This document shows, piece after piece, positions 34,461 to 43,508 of a DNA stretch of 64,000 nucleotides (position 1 is its first letter; every line of letters starts with the position of its first letter). Location: positions 62,001-126,000 of the forward strand of contig NZ_WBOS01000001.1 in the NCBI RefSeq assembly GCF_008923245.1. The letters are read 5' to 3'. Source of the DNA: Cytobacillus depressus. Lineage in GTDB: Bacteria; Bacillota; Bacilli; Bacillales; Cytobacillaceae. The notes under the pieces are model-generated. The model saw only the letters and a program-made list of their open reading frames with translations. It had not been told where the DNA came from and ran no database searches. A program made the translations under genes and the position numbers.

Positions 34461-35234
34461 CTAACCTACATTTTCTTCTCCTAAATATGCTTCAATCACT
34501 TTGTCATTATTTTGAATTTCATTCGGAGTCCCATAGCCAATTAATCTACCAAAATCTAAAACGGCAATGTGATCGGAAAGGTCCATGACGACACCCATAT
34601 CATGTTCAATTAAAATAATCGTTTTGTTCATTTCTTCATGAATATCGATAATATAGCGGGCCATGTCTTCTTTTTCCTCACTATTCATTCCGGCCATCGG
34701 CTCATCTAATAAGAGGATTTCTGGCTCTAAGGCAAGTGCCCTTCCAACCTCCACACGTTTTTGCAATCCATACGAAAGCCGCCCGACTGGAGTGTCACGA
34801 ATATGTTCAATTTCCAGGAAATCGATTACTTTCTCGATTTTTTCGCGATGTTCGACTTCCTCCCTTTGAGCTTTGCCCCAATAAAGCCCCCCTGATAGCA
34901 CACCGGTTTTCATACGGACATGCCTGCCAAGCATTAAATTGTCCAAAACTGATAAATGAGGAAACAGCTCAATATTTTGAAAAGCTCTCGCAATCCCAAG
35001 ATGGGCCCGTTTATGAGGCTTATACCGCGTAATCACTTCCCCTTTAAACAAAATTGAACCTTCCGATGGCCTGTACAAACCGCTAATACAATTCAACATA
35101 CTAGTCTTTCCAGCCCCATTCGGCCCGATAAGTGAAAAGATCTCACCTGCCTTTACTTTATATGAAACATGATCTAAAGCTATGACACCCCCGAATTGTA
35201 AAGTTAGATCTTTGATTTCTAAAATGCCGCCCAA
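34461..35234 (-). CDS. Branched-chain-type ABC transporter ATP-binding protein (LivG-like)
   Basis: A 257-residue protein. Walker A is GPNGAGKTS (about 37), the signature is LSYGLQKRVEVGRAL (about 152), Walker B is ILLLDEPMAGM (about 174), and the H-switch is in LIEHDMGVVMDL. The start is TTG 35234, directly following an in-frame TGA, with GGGGGAAG just upstream. It is the first gene of a seven-gene operon: LivG, acyl-CoA ligase, LivH, LivM, binding protein, LivF, PaaK-like ligase. Confidence 0.87.
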   Translation of the reverse strand: MGGILEIKDLTLQFGGVIALDHVSYKVKAGEIFSLIGPNGAGKTSMLNCISGLYRPSEGSILFKGEVITRYKPHKRAHLGIARAFQNIELFPHLSVLDNLMLGRHVRMKTGVLSGGLYWGKAQREEVEHREKIEKVIDFLEIEHIRDTPVGRLSYGLQKRVEVGRALALEPEILLLDEPMAGMNSEEKEDMARYIIDIHEEMNKTIILIEHDMGVVMDLSDHIAVLDFGRLIGYGTPNEIQNNDKVIEAYLGEENVG

Positions 35235-35362
35235 TCATCTTCCCCCTAATTTTAATATATTAATTTTAAAATTCCGAATATTGTTTATATTCTATGTTAA
35301 ATTTGTTTTTTCCTCTTTTAAATGCTACGTTTCCTAAATAAACATTATTGCGCTGAAAATTG

Positions 35363-35401
35363 AAAAAAGAATGAATATCCAATCGGATGTCCATTCTTTT
35401 T
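35363..35401 (-). terminator. Terminator of pssA
   Basis: AAAAAAGAATG (35363-35373) pairs with CATTCTTTTT (35392-35401), with an inner ATCC/GGAT. It lies directly downstream of the pssA stop. Confidence 0.8.
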
Positions 35402-35414
35402 CTAAGGTCCTTAT

Positions 35415-36101
35415 TCAATCATGCTTCCTATTCTTCCCTTTCACAAATCGATAGGCTACATAGGCAATATAAAGCGGTGTTGCGATGTACATTAAATCTG
35501 GGAACTGGCCTTTTTTGTAAATAACATATAACAGGCAGCCAATAAATATTGTGACGATAGTTCCATACTTTGGCAGTGGAACTTCCTTGAGGCTTGGGAT
35601 TCTAATTTTGCTAACCATTAGAAAACACATGCCCGTGAAGACTACTGTTGTAATGATATGAGGAATTTTATCGCCGAACAACGTAAGGATGGCTAAGATT
35701 CCTCCGGCAGCAGTGATCGGGACTCCTACGAAATAGTTTAAGGACGCTTTGCTTGAGCTAATATTGAATCTTGCCAAGCGATACGCGCCGAATAATGGGA
35801 ATAATCCTGCTACGGCTAATCCTAAAATACCGAATTGAAAAAAGTATGTATAATAAACTAAAAATGATGGCGCTACTCCAAATGTGACGATATCAGCTAA
35901 TGAATCGAGCTGTTTACCTAATTCGCTATCTGCTTGCAGCATACGTGCCAATCTTCCGTCAATACTGTCAAGCATCATGCCAATTAATATTAAGATAGCG
36001 GCGTTCTTAAACTCGCCTTTAGCTGCAAAACCAATTGATAAAAATCCGCAGTATAAATTTCCGAGTGTAACCATATTGGGAATTGCTTTTGTTATTCTCA
36101 C
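35415..36101 (-). CDS. pssA: CDP-diacylglycerol-serine O-phosphatidyltransferase
   Basis: A 228-residue integral membrane enzyme. The CDP-alcohol phosphotransferase motif is clear: D-S-I-D-GRLAR-x8-GKQLDSLAD (about residues 44-72), with the metal-binding aspartates. The start reads MRITKAIPNMVTLGNLYCGF, as in Bacillus PssA. It makes phosphatidylserine from CDP-diacylglycerol and serine, the precursor of phosphatidylethanolamine. No psd gene is adjacent here. The start is GTG 36101. Confidence 0.88.
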   Translation of the reverse strand: MRITKAIPNMVTLGNLYCGFLSIGFAAKGEFKNAAILILIGMMLDSIDGRLARMLQADSELGKQLDSLADIVTFGVAPSFLVYYTYFFQFGILGLAVAGLFPLFGAYRLARFNISSSKASLNYFVGVPITAAGGILAILTLFGDKIPHIITTVVFTGMCFLMVSKIRIPSLKEVPLPKYGTIVTIFIGCLLYVIYKKGQFPDLMYIATPLYIAYVAYRFVKGKNRKHD

Positions 36102-36248
36102 AAGTTTTGATCTCTCCTATTAAATGTTCTTAATCAAGACTATTTCCTTTATTTCACATATATTTATTACGTAATAAAAAAGATTATAACACTTTTTTCC
36201 TTTGTTTGAGCAATAAACTCTGAAATATGTTTTCTCAAAAAAATAAAA

Positions 36249-36280
36249 AGGTTCCGTTTATTATACTCTAACGGAACCTT
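36249..36280 (-). terminator. Terminator after the ECF sigma factor gene
   Basis: AAGGTTCCGTT (36249-36259) and AACGGAACCTT (36270-36280) form a perfect 11-bp stem, with A-run AAAAA on the left giving the U-tail on the - strand. Confidence 0.82.
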
Positions 36281-36295
36281 CATTATTTTTGGCTA

Positions 36296-36817
36296 TTAAG
36301 CAAAGCCCTTCTCAAGGATCATTGCTTTTAAGTATTTTCGAATTCTGTAAAGTTTTGTTTTTACAGTATTTTGATTGAGCATCAATAAATCAGCAATTTC
36401 TTTTTCTTTTAGTCCGTGGCTTATTTTTAATAGAAACATACGTTTTTGATCAGGTGAGAGGGAATTGACGGCATCTTGAATTTGTTCCTGCATGAAATTC
36501 AACTCTACTTCTTGCTCTACGTTTTGACTCATAGTAATCTTCGTATTTTCTAAATCTGTTCCGACTGCCAGTCTCTCTGTCGTTTTTTTCTCTTTTCTAA
36601 TAAAATCAATGGCCGTTCTTGTCGTAATGGCAGAAAGCCAAGAACCCATTTTCTCCTTATCTTGAATGGTGTGGATTTTTTGATAGGCTTTAAGAAACGT
36701 TTCCTGGACAACATCTTCGGCCAAGTGATGGTCCCTAGTTATACAAAATGCCACATGGAAAAGCCGTTTATAATACAGATCACAAATTTCCCTCATATCA
36801 ATAGAACAAACATCCAC
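36296..36817 (-). CDS. ECF-type RNA polymerase sigma factor
   Basis: A 173-residue sigma-70 family protein. Region 2 is visible in AEDVVQETFLKAYQKIH with the -10-binding segment MGSWLSAITTRTAIDFIRK (about 33-75). Region 4 is LSPDQKRMFLLKISHGLKEKEIADLL followed by NQNTVKTKLYRIRKYLK (about 118-165). The start is GTG 36817, eight bases after GGGGG. No anti-sigma gene follows; the gene lies 50 bp after an ABC transporter permease gene and may share its operon. Its promoters and trigger are unknown. Confidence 0.85.
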   Translation of the reverse strand: MDVCSIDMREICDLYYKRLFHVAFCITRDHHLAEDVVQETFLKAYQKIHTIQDKEKMGSWLSAITTRTAIDFIRKEKKTTERLAVGTDLENTKITMSQNVEQEVELNFMQEQIQDAVNSLSPDQKRMFLLKISHGLKEKEIADLLMLNQNTVKTKLYRIRKYLKAMILEKGFA

Positions 36818-36866
36818 CTTTCATTCCCCCTCTCGGCCATGCTCTTTCTTAATCATAAACAGAAAT

Positions 36867-38816
36867 CTATTCGAAGTATTGCTTCACAAATTCAGGAACC
36901 CGCTCACTGCTAAAGCTTTTAATATCGATGGACCGTTCATTTTGATAGTAAAATGCAACGATATATGATCCGCCAATATAGCCCTGTGTATTCTCTAGAC
37001 TTATTTCCAGCTGTGTTTTGTCTGTTATTTTCAGTACCTTTCCTAGCTTTTTCATTTGCGCGAATACCTCCTCATGGGAGTATCCTCTATGGTCTATTTC
37101 CAAATCATCTTTTCGGGCTATATATGCAATCGAAATATCAGAAGCATTTACACGTGCATTCTCCAATAATCCTTTTTCATCAAGCCATTGTTCTAGCCTT
37201 TTATAATTAACGCGCCATGGCTCGGTAACGGTTTCGTCATCCTGCTGTAAAAGCTCAATTATAGCGTATGCATCACGGTTATCCCGCATGTCTTCATAAG
37301 TAGCATCGTTAATTTCATCTTTTAAAATGGCTATGAATTCTTTTATTTCAGAAGAGTCGGCAATAACTGCCCTCTTATTAATCGGGCCATACGGATGAAC
37401 CGAAACTTTTTCAATCTGATCTTCTTTTACATTGAAAATTTCATTTGTCACCCTTTTATACTCAGATGTTTCGTAAATCAATTTATAGAAATGAGCATAT
37501 TTCTTTTGATCAATCTCATAATTTCGAACGATGCTTTTCCCATTTTTAAGCTTGTAAACAAAAAAAGCATTTTCACTATTATGATTGTTATCGCCCTTAT
37601 TAGCGACAATTTCCTTATGGAGCCTTCTAATCAAATCGATATTTTCCAAATCCTGCAAATAATACGGTTGATCGCCATTGCGATAATAATAGAAACTATT
37701 GCTAAAATGGACCCCTTCGATTTCGCTTGTATTCGGAATATTTTTCTCATATTGGGTGAAATCAAACTGAAAGAGAATAACAAGTACAGCCATTGAACAG
37801 GCATAAATAAATAGCCCCCGAATATGAATGATAATCCTCCACGATTTTTGCAGTACCATCTCTGATAAGGCAAATCCGATAATGGCGCCAAAAATATAAC
37901 CTGTTACTAGCCAAATGCTCCCTTCTTCCATTCTCCCAAAGTACGTTCCTCCTAATAACATGAAGCAAAATGTAACCCCGTACTTAAAGATAGGCTTCAA
38001 AAATGGAAAAATTAGCGCCTGTGAGACAGCTTCAAGCTTTCTGTGTTTATAAACCCATAATGATAATGAGTAAAGCATGAAGATTAGCAAAATATATATA
38101 ACAATTTCTGCTGGTCCTAATGGTCTATCCCTTAATAGACTTAAAGCTACTAACGGAGAAAATGCTTCAATCTTGCTTTCCATAAAATATTGATCTGGGA
38201 ATCCGTATAAGTAAAATGGTAAATTAAAGCCTAGCAAGACGATCAGCCCAATTGGCAGCAGAAGCATAATGTATGTTAGAGCACCTTGGACCGTTGATAA
38301 ACCTGTAACCATTCCCGTGAAGACCGCTGCCATATAAAGAAGCAGATTGACCATTATGGTAATGCCAAGCCATTCGAAAATATCGCTAATCGATAAAAAA
38401 TCGTATAAATGTAATGGTGTATAAAGGGCAAAAATGATTAACGCATTTAATAAAACTGGGATGATTAAAATTACGATGCCCGAAATGGCGAACATATGAT
38501 AAATTCGGTCTCTCTTTATTGGCAGGCTATGCATAAAGTCGCTATACTGTTTTACTTGTAAAAAGCGAAATAAAAATAAAGCCAGTAAAACGGGTAAAGC
38601 AATTGACAATATACTTTGAATTTCCGAATTATATTGGAAAAGGTTATCAGCCTGGAAAAAATAACGATGCTCTTCATAGATTGAATCAGTCGTCATTAAC
38701 ATTTCTAATGGAAGGGCAATCAATAAACCAAGAAAATAGACAATGGCCACCCAGCCAACATTTCTAGTGATTGTTTTCCAGATCTCATTATTAACCAAGG
38801 ATATTTTCGACTGCAT
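36867..38816 (-). CDS. ABC transporter permease with large extracytoplasmic domain (DUF6449-like)
   Basis: A 649-residue protein. The first half has about eight membrane segments and the LQVKQYSDFMHSLPIKRDRIY motif of YtrC/YtrD-type permeases (near residue 70-90). The second half after about residue 350 is a soluble region rich in charged residues. Together with the ATPase and GntR regulator encoded upstream, it forms a YtrA-like operon of the kind often induced by cell-wall-active compounds. The start is placed at ATG 38816, nine bases after GGGGG, inside the end of the ATPase gene. Confidence 0.75.
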   Translation of the reverse strand: MQSKISLVNNEIWKTITRNVGWVAIVYFLGLLIALPLEMLMTTDSIYEEHRYFFQADNLFQYNSEIQSILSIALPVLLALFLFRFLQVKQYSDFMHSLPIKRDRIYHMFAISGIVILIIPVLLNALIIFALYTPLHLYDFLSISDIFEWLGITIMVNLLLYMAAVFTGMVTGLSTVQGALTYIMLLLPIGLIVLLGFNLPFYLYGFPDQYFMESKIEAFSPLVALSLLRDRPLGPAEIVIYILLIFMLYSLSLWVYKHRKLEAVSQALIFPFLKPIFKYGVTFCFMLLGGTYFGRMEEGSIWLVTGYIFGAIIGFALSEMVLQKSWRIIIHIRGLFIYACSMAVLVILFQFDFTQYEKNIPNTSEIEGVHFSNSFYYYRNGDQPYYLQDLENIDLIRRLHKEIVANKGDNNHNSENAFFVYKLKNGKSIVRNYEIDQKKYAHFYKLIYETSEYKRVTNEIFNVKEDQIEKVSVHPYGPINKRAVIADSSEIKEFIAILKDEINDATYEDMRDNRDAYAIIELLQQDDETVTEPWRVNYKRLEQWLDEKGLLENARVNASDISIAYIARKDDLEIDHRGYSHEEVFAQMKKLGKVLKITDKTQLEISLENTQGYIGGSYIVAFYYQNERSIDIKSFSSERVPEFVKQYFE

Positions 38817-39690
38817 AGCCAACATCCCCCATTTCATAAATAAATATTTCTTCTAATGTTAACGGCAGGATATCAAATATGATCGGGTTAAACTTTTTAA
38901 TGTGAGCAGTGATTTCTTCCTCTTTCCCATTGACAATGAATAAAAGGACGCTTCCTCGTTTTTCCTGATGCAATATCTTCATATGTTTAATGAATTCTGA
39001 TGGGATGGATCCATTAAAGGCAACTTGAATTTTATGAGTATCTGATTTCAGATCATCCAGTTCCTTTTCTATCATGATTTTCCCTTTATGCATAATGGCA
39101 ACATGGTCACATAAATCTTCCACTTCTCTGAGATTATGTGAGGAAATTAACACAGTCATTTCCCGTTCAGCGACATCTTCTATTAATAGGCCCTTCACTT
39201 TTTTGCGCATAACAGGGTCAAGCCCATCCATTGGCTCATCGAGAATAAGTACTTCCGGTTTTGTAGATAGTCCAAGGATAAAAGCAGCTTGTCTTTGAAT
39301 TCCCTTAGAGAATTTATGAACTTTTTTATGTATGTCCATATTAAACGTCTTAACAAGTTCTTCAAAGCGATTTTGGTCCCATGTAGGATATATACTTTCA
39401 TAAAATTGCGCCATTTGCTTAACCGTATATTGCGGCAGAAAATACGGAATATCCTGTATAAAGAAAACCCTCTGCTTTATGTCAGTATTTTCATAGACCG
39501 ACTGATCATCTATCATAATAGCTCCATCGTCTTGAACGTAAATGCCACCTATTAATTTTAATAGAGTCGTCTTTCCCGCTCCGTTTGAACCGAGCAGCCC
39601 ATAGATGGAGCCTTTGTTTACGGTTAAATTCATATTTTCAACAGCTTCTAAGTTTTCAAATGACTTGCGTACATTTCTAATTTTTATCAT
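38791..39690 (-). CDS. ABC transporter ATP-binding protein (YtrB-like)
   Basis: A 299-residue ATPase. Walker A is GSNGAGKTT (about 35), the signature is FSKGIQRQAAFILGL (about 133), Walker B is VLILDEPMDGLDP (about 153), and the H-switch is ISSHNLREVEDLCDH (about 184). The C-terminal extension (about 215-299) is typical of YtrB/BcrA-type exporters. It overlaps the GntR gene by 14 bases and the permease gene by about 26, so all three are one operon. Confidence 0.87.
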   Translation of the reverse strand: MIKIRNVRKSFENLEAVENMNLTVNKGSIYGLLGSNGAGKTTLLKLIGGIYVQDDGAIMIDDQSVYENTDIKQRVFFIQDIPYFLPQYTVKQMAQFYESIYPTWDQNRFEELVKTFNMDIHKKVHKFSKGIQRQAAFILGLSTKPEVLILDEPMDGLDPVMRKKVKGLLIEDVAEREMTVLISSHNLREVEDLCDHVAIMHKGKIMIEKELDDLKSDTHKIQVAFNGSIPSEFIKHMKILHQEKRGSVLLFIVNGKEEEITAHIKKFNPIIFDILPLTLEEIFIYEMGDVGYAVENILG

Positions 39691-40072
39691 TGTCTCCCCC
39701 TCCTCCGACGGTGGCCTCGACCTCTTGAATGATTATGAATAAATCATCCACAGTCATCCCAAGGTACATTGCTTCTGAAAGCAGCTTCATCAGTTCTGAT
39801 TTCACTTTCGAAAGTTTTTCGGCATCTGGAGAAGGACTGGCCGGACTGACAAAGCTGCCTTTTCCTTTAATGGAATAAATATAGCCTTGTGTTTCTAATT
39901 CGCGATATGCCTTTTGGATTGTATTTGGATTGATTGTCAGCTGTTGGGCTAGTGTTCTCACTGATGGCAGCTGTTCGTCTGCTTTTAATATTTCCGTAAT
40001 GATCAGCTCTTTAAGCCGCTCAACCAATTGTTCATAGATCGGCTTTCGGCTTCTCACATCCAGCTCAAACAT
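39677..40072 (-). CDS. GntR family regulator, YtrA subfamily
   Basis: A 131-residue protein starting MFELDVRSRKPIYEQLVERL. The winged helix covers LPSVRTLAQQLTINPNTIQKAYRELETQG, followed by a short helical dimerisation tail instead of a large effector domain, as in YtrA. The start is ATG 40072, eight bases after GGAGGG; an in-frame ATG at 40114 would overlap the operator and has no site. It leads the ABC operon and probably represses it through the palindrome at 40100-40120. Confidence 0.87.
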   Translation of the reverse strand: MFELDVRSRKPIYEQLVERLKELIITEILKADEQLPSVRTLAQQLTINPNTIQKAYRELETQGYIYSIKGKGSFVSPASPSPDAEKLSKVKSELMKLLSEAMYLGMTVDDLFIIIQEVEATVGGGGDNDKN

Positions 40073-40099
40073 GTATGGATCCCTCCAATCTGTACCTAG

Positions 40100-40120
40100 T
40101 GTACTATGATACATAGTACA
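40100..40120 (-). promoter_or_regulatory. Perfect palindromic operator of the YtrA-like regulator
   Basis: TGTACTATG (40100-40108), then ATA, then CATAGTACA (40112-40120): a perfect 9-bp inverted repeat, 28 bp before the start codon. The AGTGTACTA/TAGTACAG pattern is of the type known for YtrA-subfamily operators. Confidence 0.75.
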
Positions 40121-40193
40121 GTTAATACAGTTAGATTATATGATAAGTTTTTGGAAAAAGAAATAGGTTTTGGAAAATAATTTTTATGAAAAT

Positions 40194-40228
40194 AAAAAAA
40201 GGAAAAGTGTTAGCCACTTTTCCTTTTT
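40194..40228 (-). terminator. Terminator of fdhF
   Basis: GGAAAAGTG (40201-40209) pairs with CACTTTTCC (40215-40223), extended by A- and T-runs on both sides. It lies eight bases after the fdhF stop. Confidence 0.85.
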
Positions 40229-40236
40229 CTACTATT

Positions 40237-42303
40237 CTACTTTTTCAAAGGTGTTATTTTCACGGCACAGGCTTTGAACTCAGCCGTTCCAGAAATAGGG
40301 TCAAACTCATTGATCGTTAACACATTCGTAGGGACATCACTGAAATGGAAGCTCATAAATATCAGACCTGGAGAAACTTGATCTGTTACTTTTGCTTTCA
40401 CTTTCACACTTCCCCTTCTCGAGCTAACTTCGACAAAATCTCCAGATTCAATTCCTAGCTTAACCGCGTCATCTGGATGGATGTCGGCGGTTTCTTCAGT
40501 CTGCTTAATTTTTACCCCGCTTGCGTAATAATTCGTTTGTGTGTGGGTATTGTAAGATTCATAGCGCCTTCCAGTCGTGAGCATAAACGGATACTCTTCG
40601 TCCGGGCGCTCGATTGGGCCAGTATAGTTCACAGCATTAAACGGAGATAATCGCACATTTTCCTCATTTTCATTATGAAATCTTTGATGAAGAATGAACG
40701 TTCCCGGATGGGACTCATCAGGACAAGGATAATGCAAGCTATATTCCTTTTCTAATCTGGAATATGGCATCCCGCCGTACATTTCCCAAGCTAGCGTTCG
40801 AATTTCCTCCCAAATTTCTTCACTATTCTTGTAATTCAATGGGTAGCCGAGCCGTGTGGAAATTTCACATAAGATTTCCCAATCATCCCTCGTATCCGGA
40901 TGAGCATCGACAGCCTTCCGTACCCGCTGAATTCGGCGATCTGTATTTGTGTATGTGCCTTCAACCTCTCCCCAAGATCGTGCTGGGAGGACGACATCAG
41001 CAAGTTTCCCCGTTTCTGTCATGAAAATATCTTGAACGACTAATAAATCTAAGTTTTCTAATAGCTTACGGGTATGCTGCCTATGCACATCAGCCACTAA
41101 CGGATTTTCGCCAATACAATACAAAGCTTTGACAAGTCCTTTTTCCATGCGCTCAAAAGCCCTTGTTTGTGTATCACCAGGCTCTGGATTAATTTTGACA
41201 TTCCATGCCTTTTCAAAACGAGCACGGTATTCTTCATTCGATAAACTAACTGCACCAGGCAGCTGATTTGGCAAGCAGCCTAAGTCACCTGCGCCCTGTA
41301 CATTATTTTGTCCGCGCAACGGCATAATTCCGCAGCCTTCTCTTCCGATATGACCGGTTAATAATGCGAGATTGGCAATATCAAACACATTATTAACGCC
41401 GCAATGATGCTCGGTAATTCCTAATGTATAGGCAATCATCGCTTTATCCGCTTTTGCATATTCCCTCGCCGTTTCAATAATATCTTGAGCACTTACCCCT
41501 GTAATAGCGGCAGAATATTCCGGTGTGTACATTTTTACATGTTCTTTTAACGTAGCAAAATCAACAGTAAATTGGTCGATAAATGCTGGGTTATACAAGT
41601 TTTCTTCGATAATGACGTGAATCATCGCGTTCATGAGAGCGATGTCAGAGCCGACATTTATTTGCAAATGACGATGAGCGCTCTTCACCATATCGATTTT
41701 TCTCGGATCGATAACAATAATTTTCAACCCAGATTTAACAGCTTTTTTCATACGGTTTGCAATAATTGGGTGGGCTTCGGTCGTATTTGAGCCCATCAGA
41801 AGTAAAACTTCCGCACGATCAATATCTTCTAACGTGTTTGTTGGAAATCCACTTCCAAATACAGTTGCCAGACCGGCAACGCTTGGAGCGTGTCACGTTC
41901 GATTACATCCGTCAATATTATTGCTGCCAATCACCGTTCTCATAAATTTCTGTGTTACATAATTCACTTCATTCGTGCTTCTTGCTGTAGCAAACATTGA
42001 AATTGCATCAGGACCAAATTGCTCCTTAATCCCCTTTAGCTTTTCAACAATAAAGGAATAGGCCTCTTCCCACGTCGCTTCTACAAGCTCCCCAGCCTTA
42101 CGGATAAGTGGCGACGTTAAACGGCTTTTCGCATGGACATATTCATAGGCAAATGAACCTTTTACACATGTTTGTCCTTTGTTTACCGGTGCTTCTTTAT
42201 CGCCACGAATTTTGACAATTCGATTATTGTCCACTTCAACGACAAGGCCACAACCGGTTCCGCAATAACCGCAAACGGTTTTTACTTTTTCAGTTTCCCC
42301 CAT
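40237..42303 (-). CDS. fdhF: Formate dehydrogenase, selenocysteine-containing (FDH-H type)
   Basis: One 688-residue protein whose frame is interrupted only by TGA at 41895-41893. Around it the protein reads GCNRT-U-HAPSVAGL, the catalytic motif of selenocysteine formate dehydrogenases, so residue 137 is Sec, the Mo/W ligand. The [4Fe-4S] cluster ligands are C11, C14, C18 and C46. GQNNVQGAGDLGCLPNQLPG and the C-terminal dinucleotide-binding domain (DIHPDDAVKLGIESGDFVEVSSRRG) complete the family. Length and domain order follow E. coli FdhF rather than the long Bacillus form with N-terminal ferredoxin domains. A SECIS hairpin follows the UGA. It oxidises formate to CO2; its electron partner is not in the window. 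It lies just downstream of the IclR/glycolate region and has its own promoter and terminator. Confidence 0.92.
41864..41880 (-). promoter_or_regulatory. SECIS hairpin in fdhF
   Basis: In the mRNA, GUUGCC (41880-41875) pairs perfectly with GGCAAC (41869-41864) around the loop GGUCU. It starts 12 nt after the UGA. The E. coli fdhF SECIS has the same GGUCU loop at nearly the same distance, so recognition by SelB is highly likely. Confidence 0.88.
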
Positions 42304-42411
42304 TTTTATCCTCCTATTTAAATATTCATTTAGGAATCTCTTTTACTCGTTATAAGCGTCAAAAAGCTTCCTAGTTATTAGCACTAACCTCCCCAGATTA
42401 GTTGTATTTTA

Positions 42412-42439
42412 ATAATATCTAAAAAATTTGAATTATCAA
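42412..42439 (-). promoter_or_regulatory. Candidate fdhF promoter
   Basis: On the - strand, TTGATA (42439-42434) and TATTAT (42417-42412) are separated by 16 bases, about 110 bp before the fdhF start codon. The 327-bp gap 42304-42630 holds no gene apart from this promoter, a possible small RNA on the + strand and two terminators. Confidence 0.45.
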
Positions 42440-42464
42440 AATACTACTCTATTATACTATATTT

Positions 42465-42555
42465 TGCCTTCTGTAAATAGTTGTGTGCAATCTGGAATAT
42501 TAGGTGCTTAATTCATTGTATGCTTAGATCCAGTGATATCTCCCTGGATCTTTTT
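42465..42555 (+). ncRNA. Possible small RNA divergent from fdhF
   Basis: TATACT (42453-42458) could act as a -10 box, with a poor -35. About 90 bases later a perfect 8-bp stem, AGATCCAG (42526-42533) and CTGGATCT (42544-42551), followed by TTTTT would terminate + strand transcription. No protein gene on the + strand would need this terminator. Support is from signals only. Confidence 0.3.
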
Positions 42556-42586
42556 GATTATAGTGATTTGTAGCAGTATAAATAAA

Positions 42587-42625
42587 AAATGCTGTAAAAC
42601 ATCCTTTTCATGTTTTACAGCATTT
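42587..42625 (-). terminator. Terminator of the second IclR gene
   Basis: AAATGCTGTAAAACAT (42587-42602) and ATGTTTTACAGCATTT (42610-42625) form a perfect 16-bp stem with a 7-nt loop and A/T runs on both sides, six bases after the stop codon. Confidence 0.88.
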
Positions 42626-42630
42626 ACATA

Positions 42631-43404
42631 CTATATTTCAAAATACCCGAGTCTTTCCGATATTTGCTTTCCGACCTGGATCATTCTTGATTGGAGACTA
42701 TTTAGCCTGTCCATTGTCATTCTCATTGTCGGACCAGAAATACTAATGGCGGCAACGACTTTTCCTACATGATCAAATATAGGGGCGGCAATACAAGTAA
42801 TCCCCTTTTCATTTTCTTCTAAATCTAATGCAAACCCATTTTTTCGCACATTGGCAAGTTCTTGAAATAATTGATCCTTGTCCGTAATAGTCTTGTCAGT
42901 GTGCACTGGGAGGCCTTTGTGATCGAGAATACTTGTCACAGCATCTGTAGGCAAATGAGCTAGAATTGATTTTCCAACCGATGTACAGTGCATCGGTGCT
43001 CTTTTACCAACCTTTGAATGCATGCGCAATGTTTCACTGCCGTCTAATTTTTCAATATAAACGACTTCCCCTTGGTCATAAACGACGAGGTGAATCACTT
43101 CCTTCGTCTCACTTTCCAATTCCCTCAAAAACGGCTTTGCTTCTTCCCTTAAATCGATCGATTCGAGCAGATTCGAACTGATTTCTAAAAATTTATATCC
43201 AAGCTTATAACGTCCCGTTTCTTTATCCTGCTCGACATAGCCATATTGAACAAGTGTCGATAGTGTTCGATAAACTGAGCTTTTATTTATATCCATTTGA
43301 TTAGCAATTTCAGTAACCCCAAGTCCGCCTTTTTTTAAACTAACGATCATAATAATATCAAGGGCGCGGCTTACTGATTTCACTACATTCTCTCTTTCCA
43401 ACAT
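42631..43404 (-). CDS. IclR family transcriptional regulator
   Basis: A 257-residue protein. The N-terminal winged helix is GLGVTEIANQMDINKSSVYRTLSTLVQYGYVEQD (about 27-60). The C-terminal effector domain contains HCTSVGKSILAHLP (about 138) and EKGITCIAAPIFDHVGKVVAAISISGP (about 208-235), the IclR signature. It lies downstream of the malate synthase gene in the same direction and upstream of fdhF. Many IclR proteins (GlcC-like context, AllR, IclR itself) sense glyoxylate or related acids, so control of the glycolate/glyoxylate genes is a reasonable inference. Confidence 0.87.
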   Translation of the reverse strand: MLERENVVKSVSRALDIIMIVSLKKGGLGVTEIANQMDINKSSVYRTLSTLVQYGYVEQDKETGRYKLGYKFLEISSNLLESIDLREEAKPFLRELESETKEVIHLVVYDQGEVVYIEKLDGSETLRMHSKVGKRAPMHCTSVGKSILAHLPTDAVTSILDHKGLPVHTDKTITDKDQLFQELANVRKNGFALDLEENEKGITCIAAPIFDHVGKVVAAISISGPTMRMTMDRLNSLQSRMIQVGKQISERLGYFEI

Positions 43405-43439
43405 TTCCTCTCCTCAGAGCTCGAATTGTAGTTTTGCCT

Positions 43440-43478
43440 AAAAAGCATGGCATTTCAAGTTCAGATGAATGCCATGCC
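43440..43478 (-). terminator. Terminator-like hairpin downstream of malate synthase
   Basis: GCATGGCATT (43445-43454) and AATGCCATGC (43468-43477) form a perfect 10-bp stem. On the - strand it is followed by TTTTTAG, so it ends transcription from glcB before the IclR gene. Confidence 0.72.
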
Positions 43479-43508
43479 GGATTGGATTATCGTTTTATCG
43501 CAGATTAA

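Noticed and set aside
41796..41895. Frameshift or nonsense mutation splitting fdhF
   Set aside because: The interruption is a single in-frame UGA exactly at the catalytic Sec position, followed by a canonical SECIS hairpin, so selenocysteine decoding explains it.
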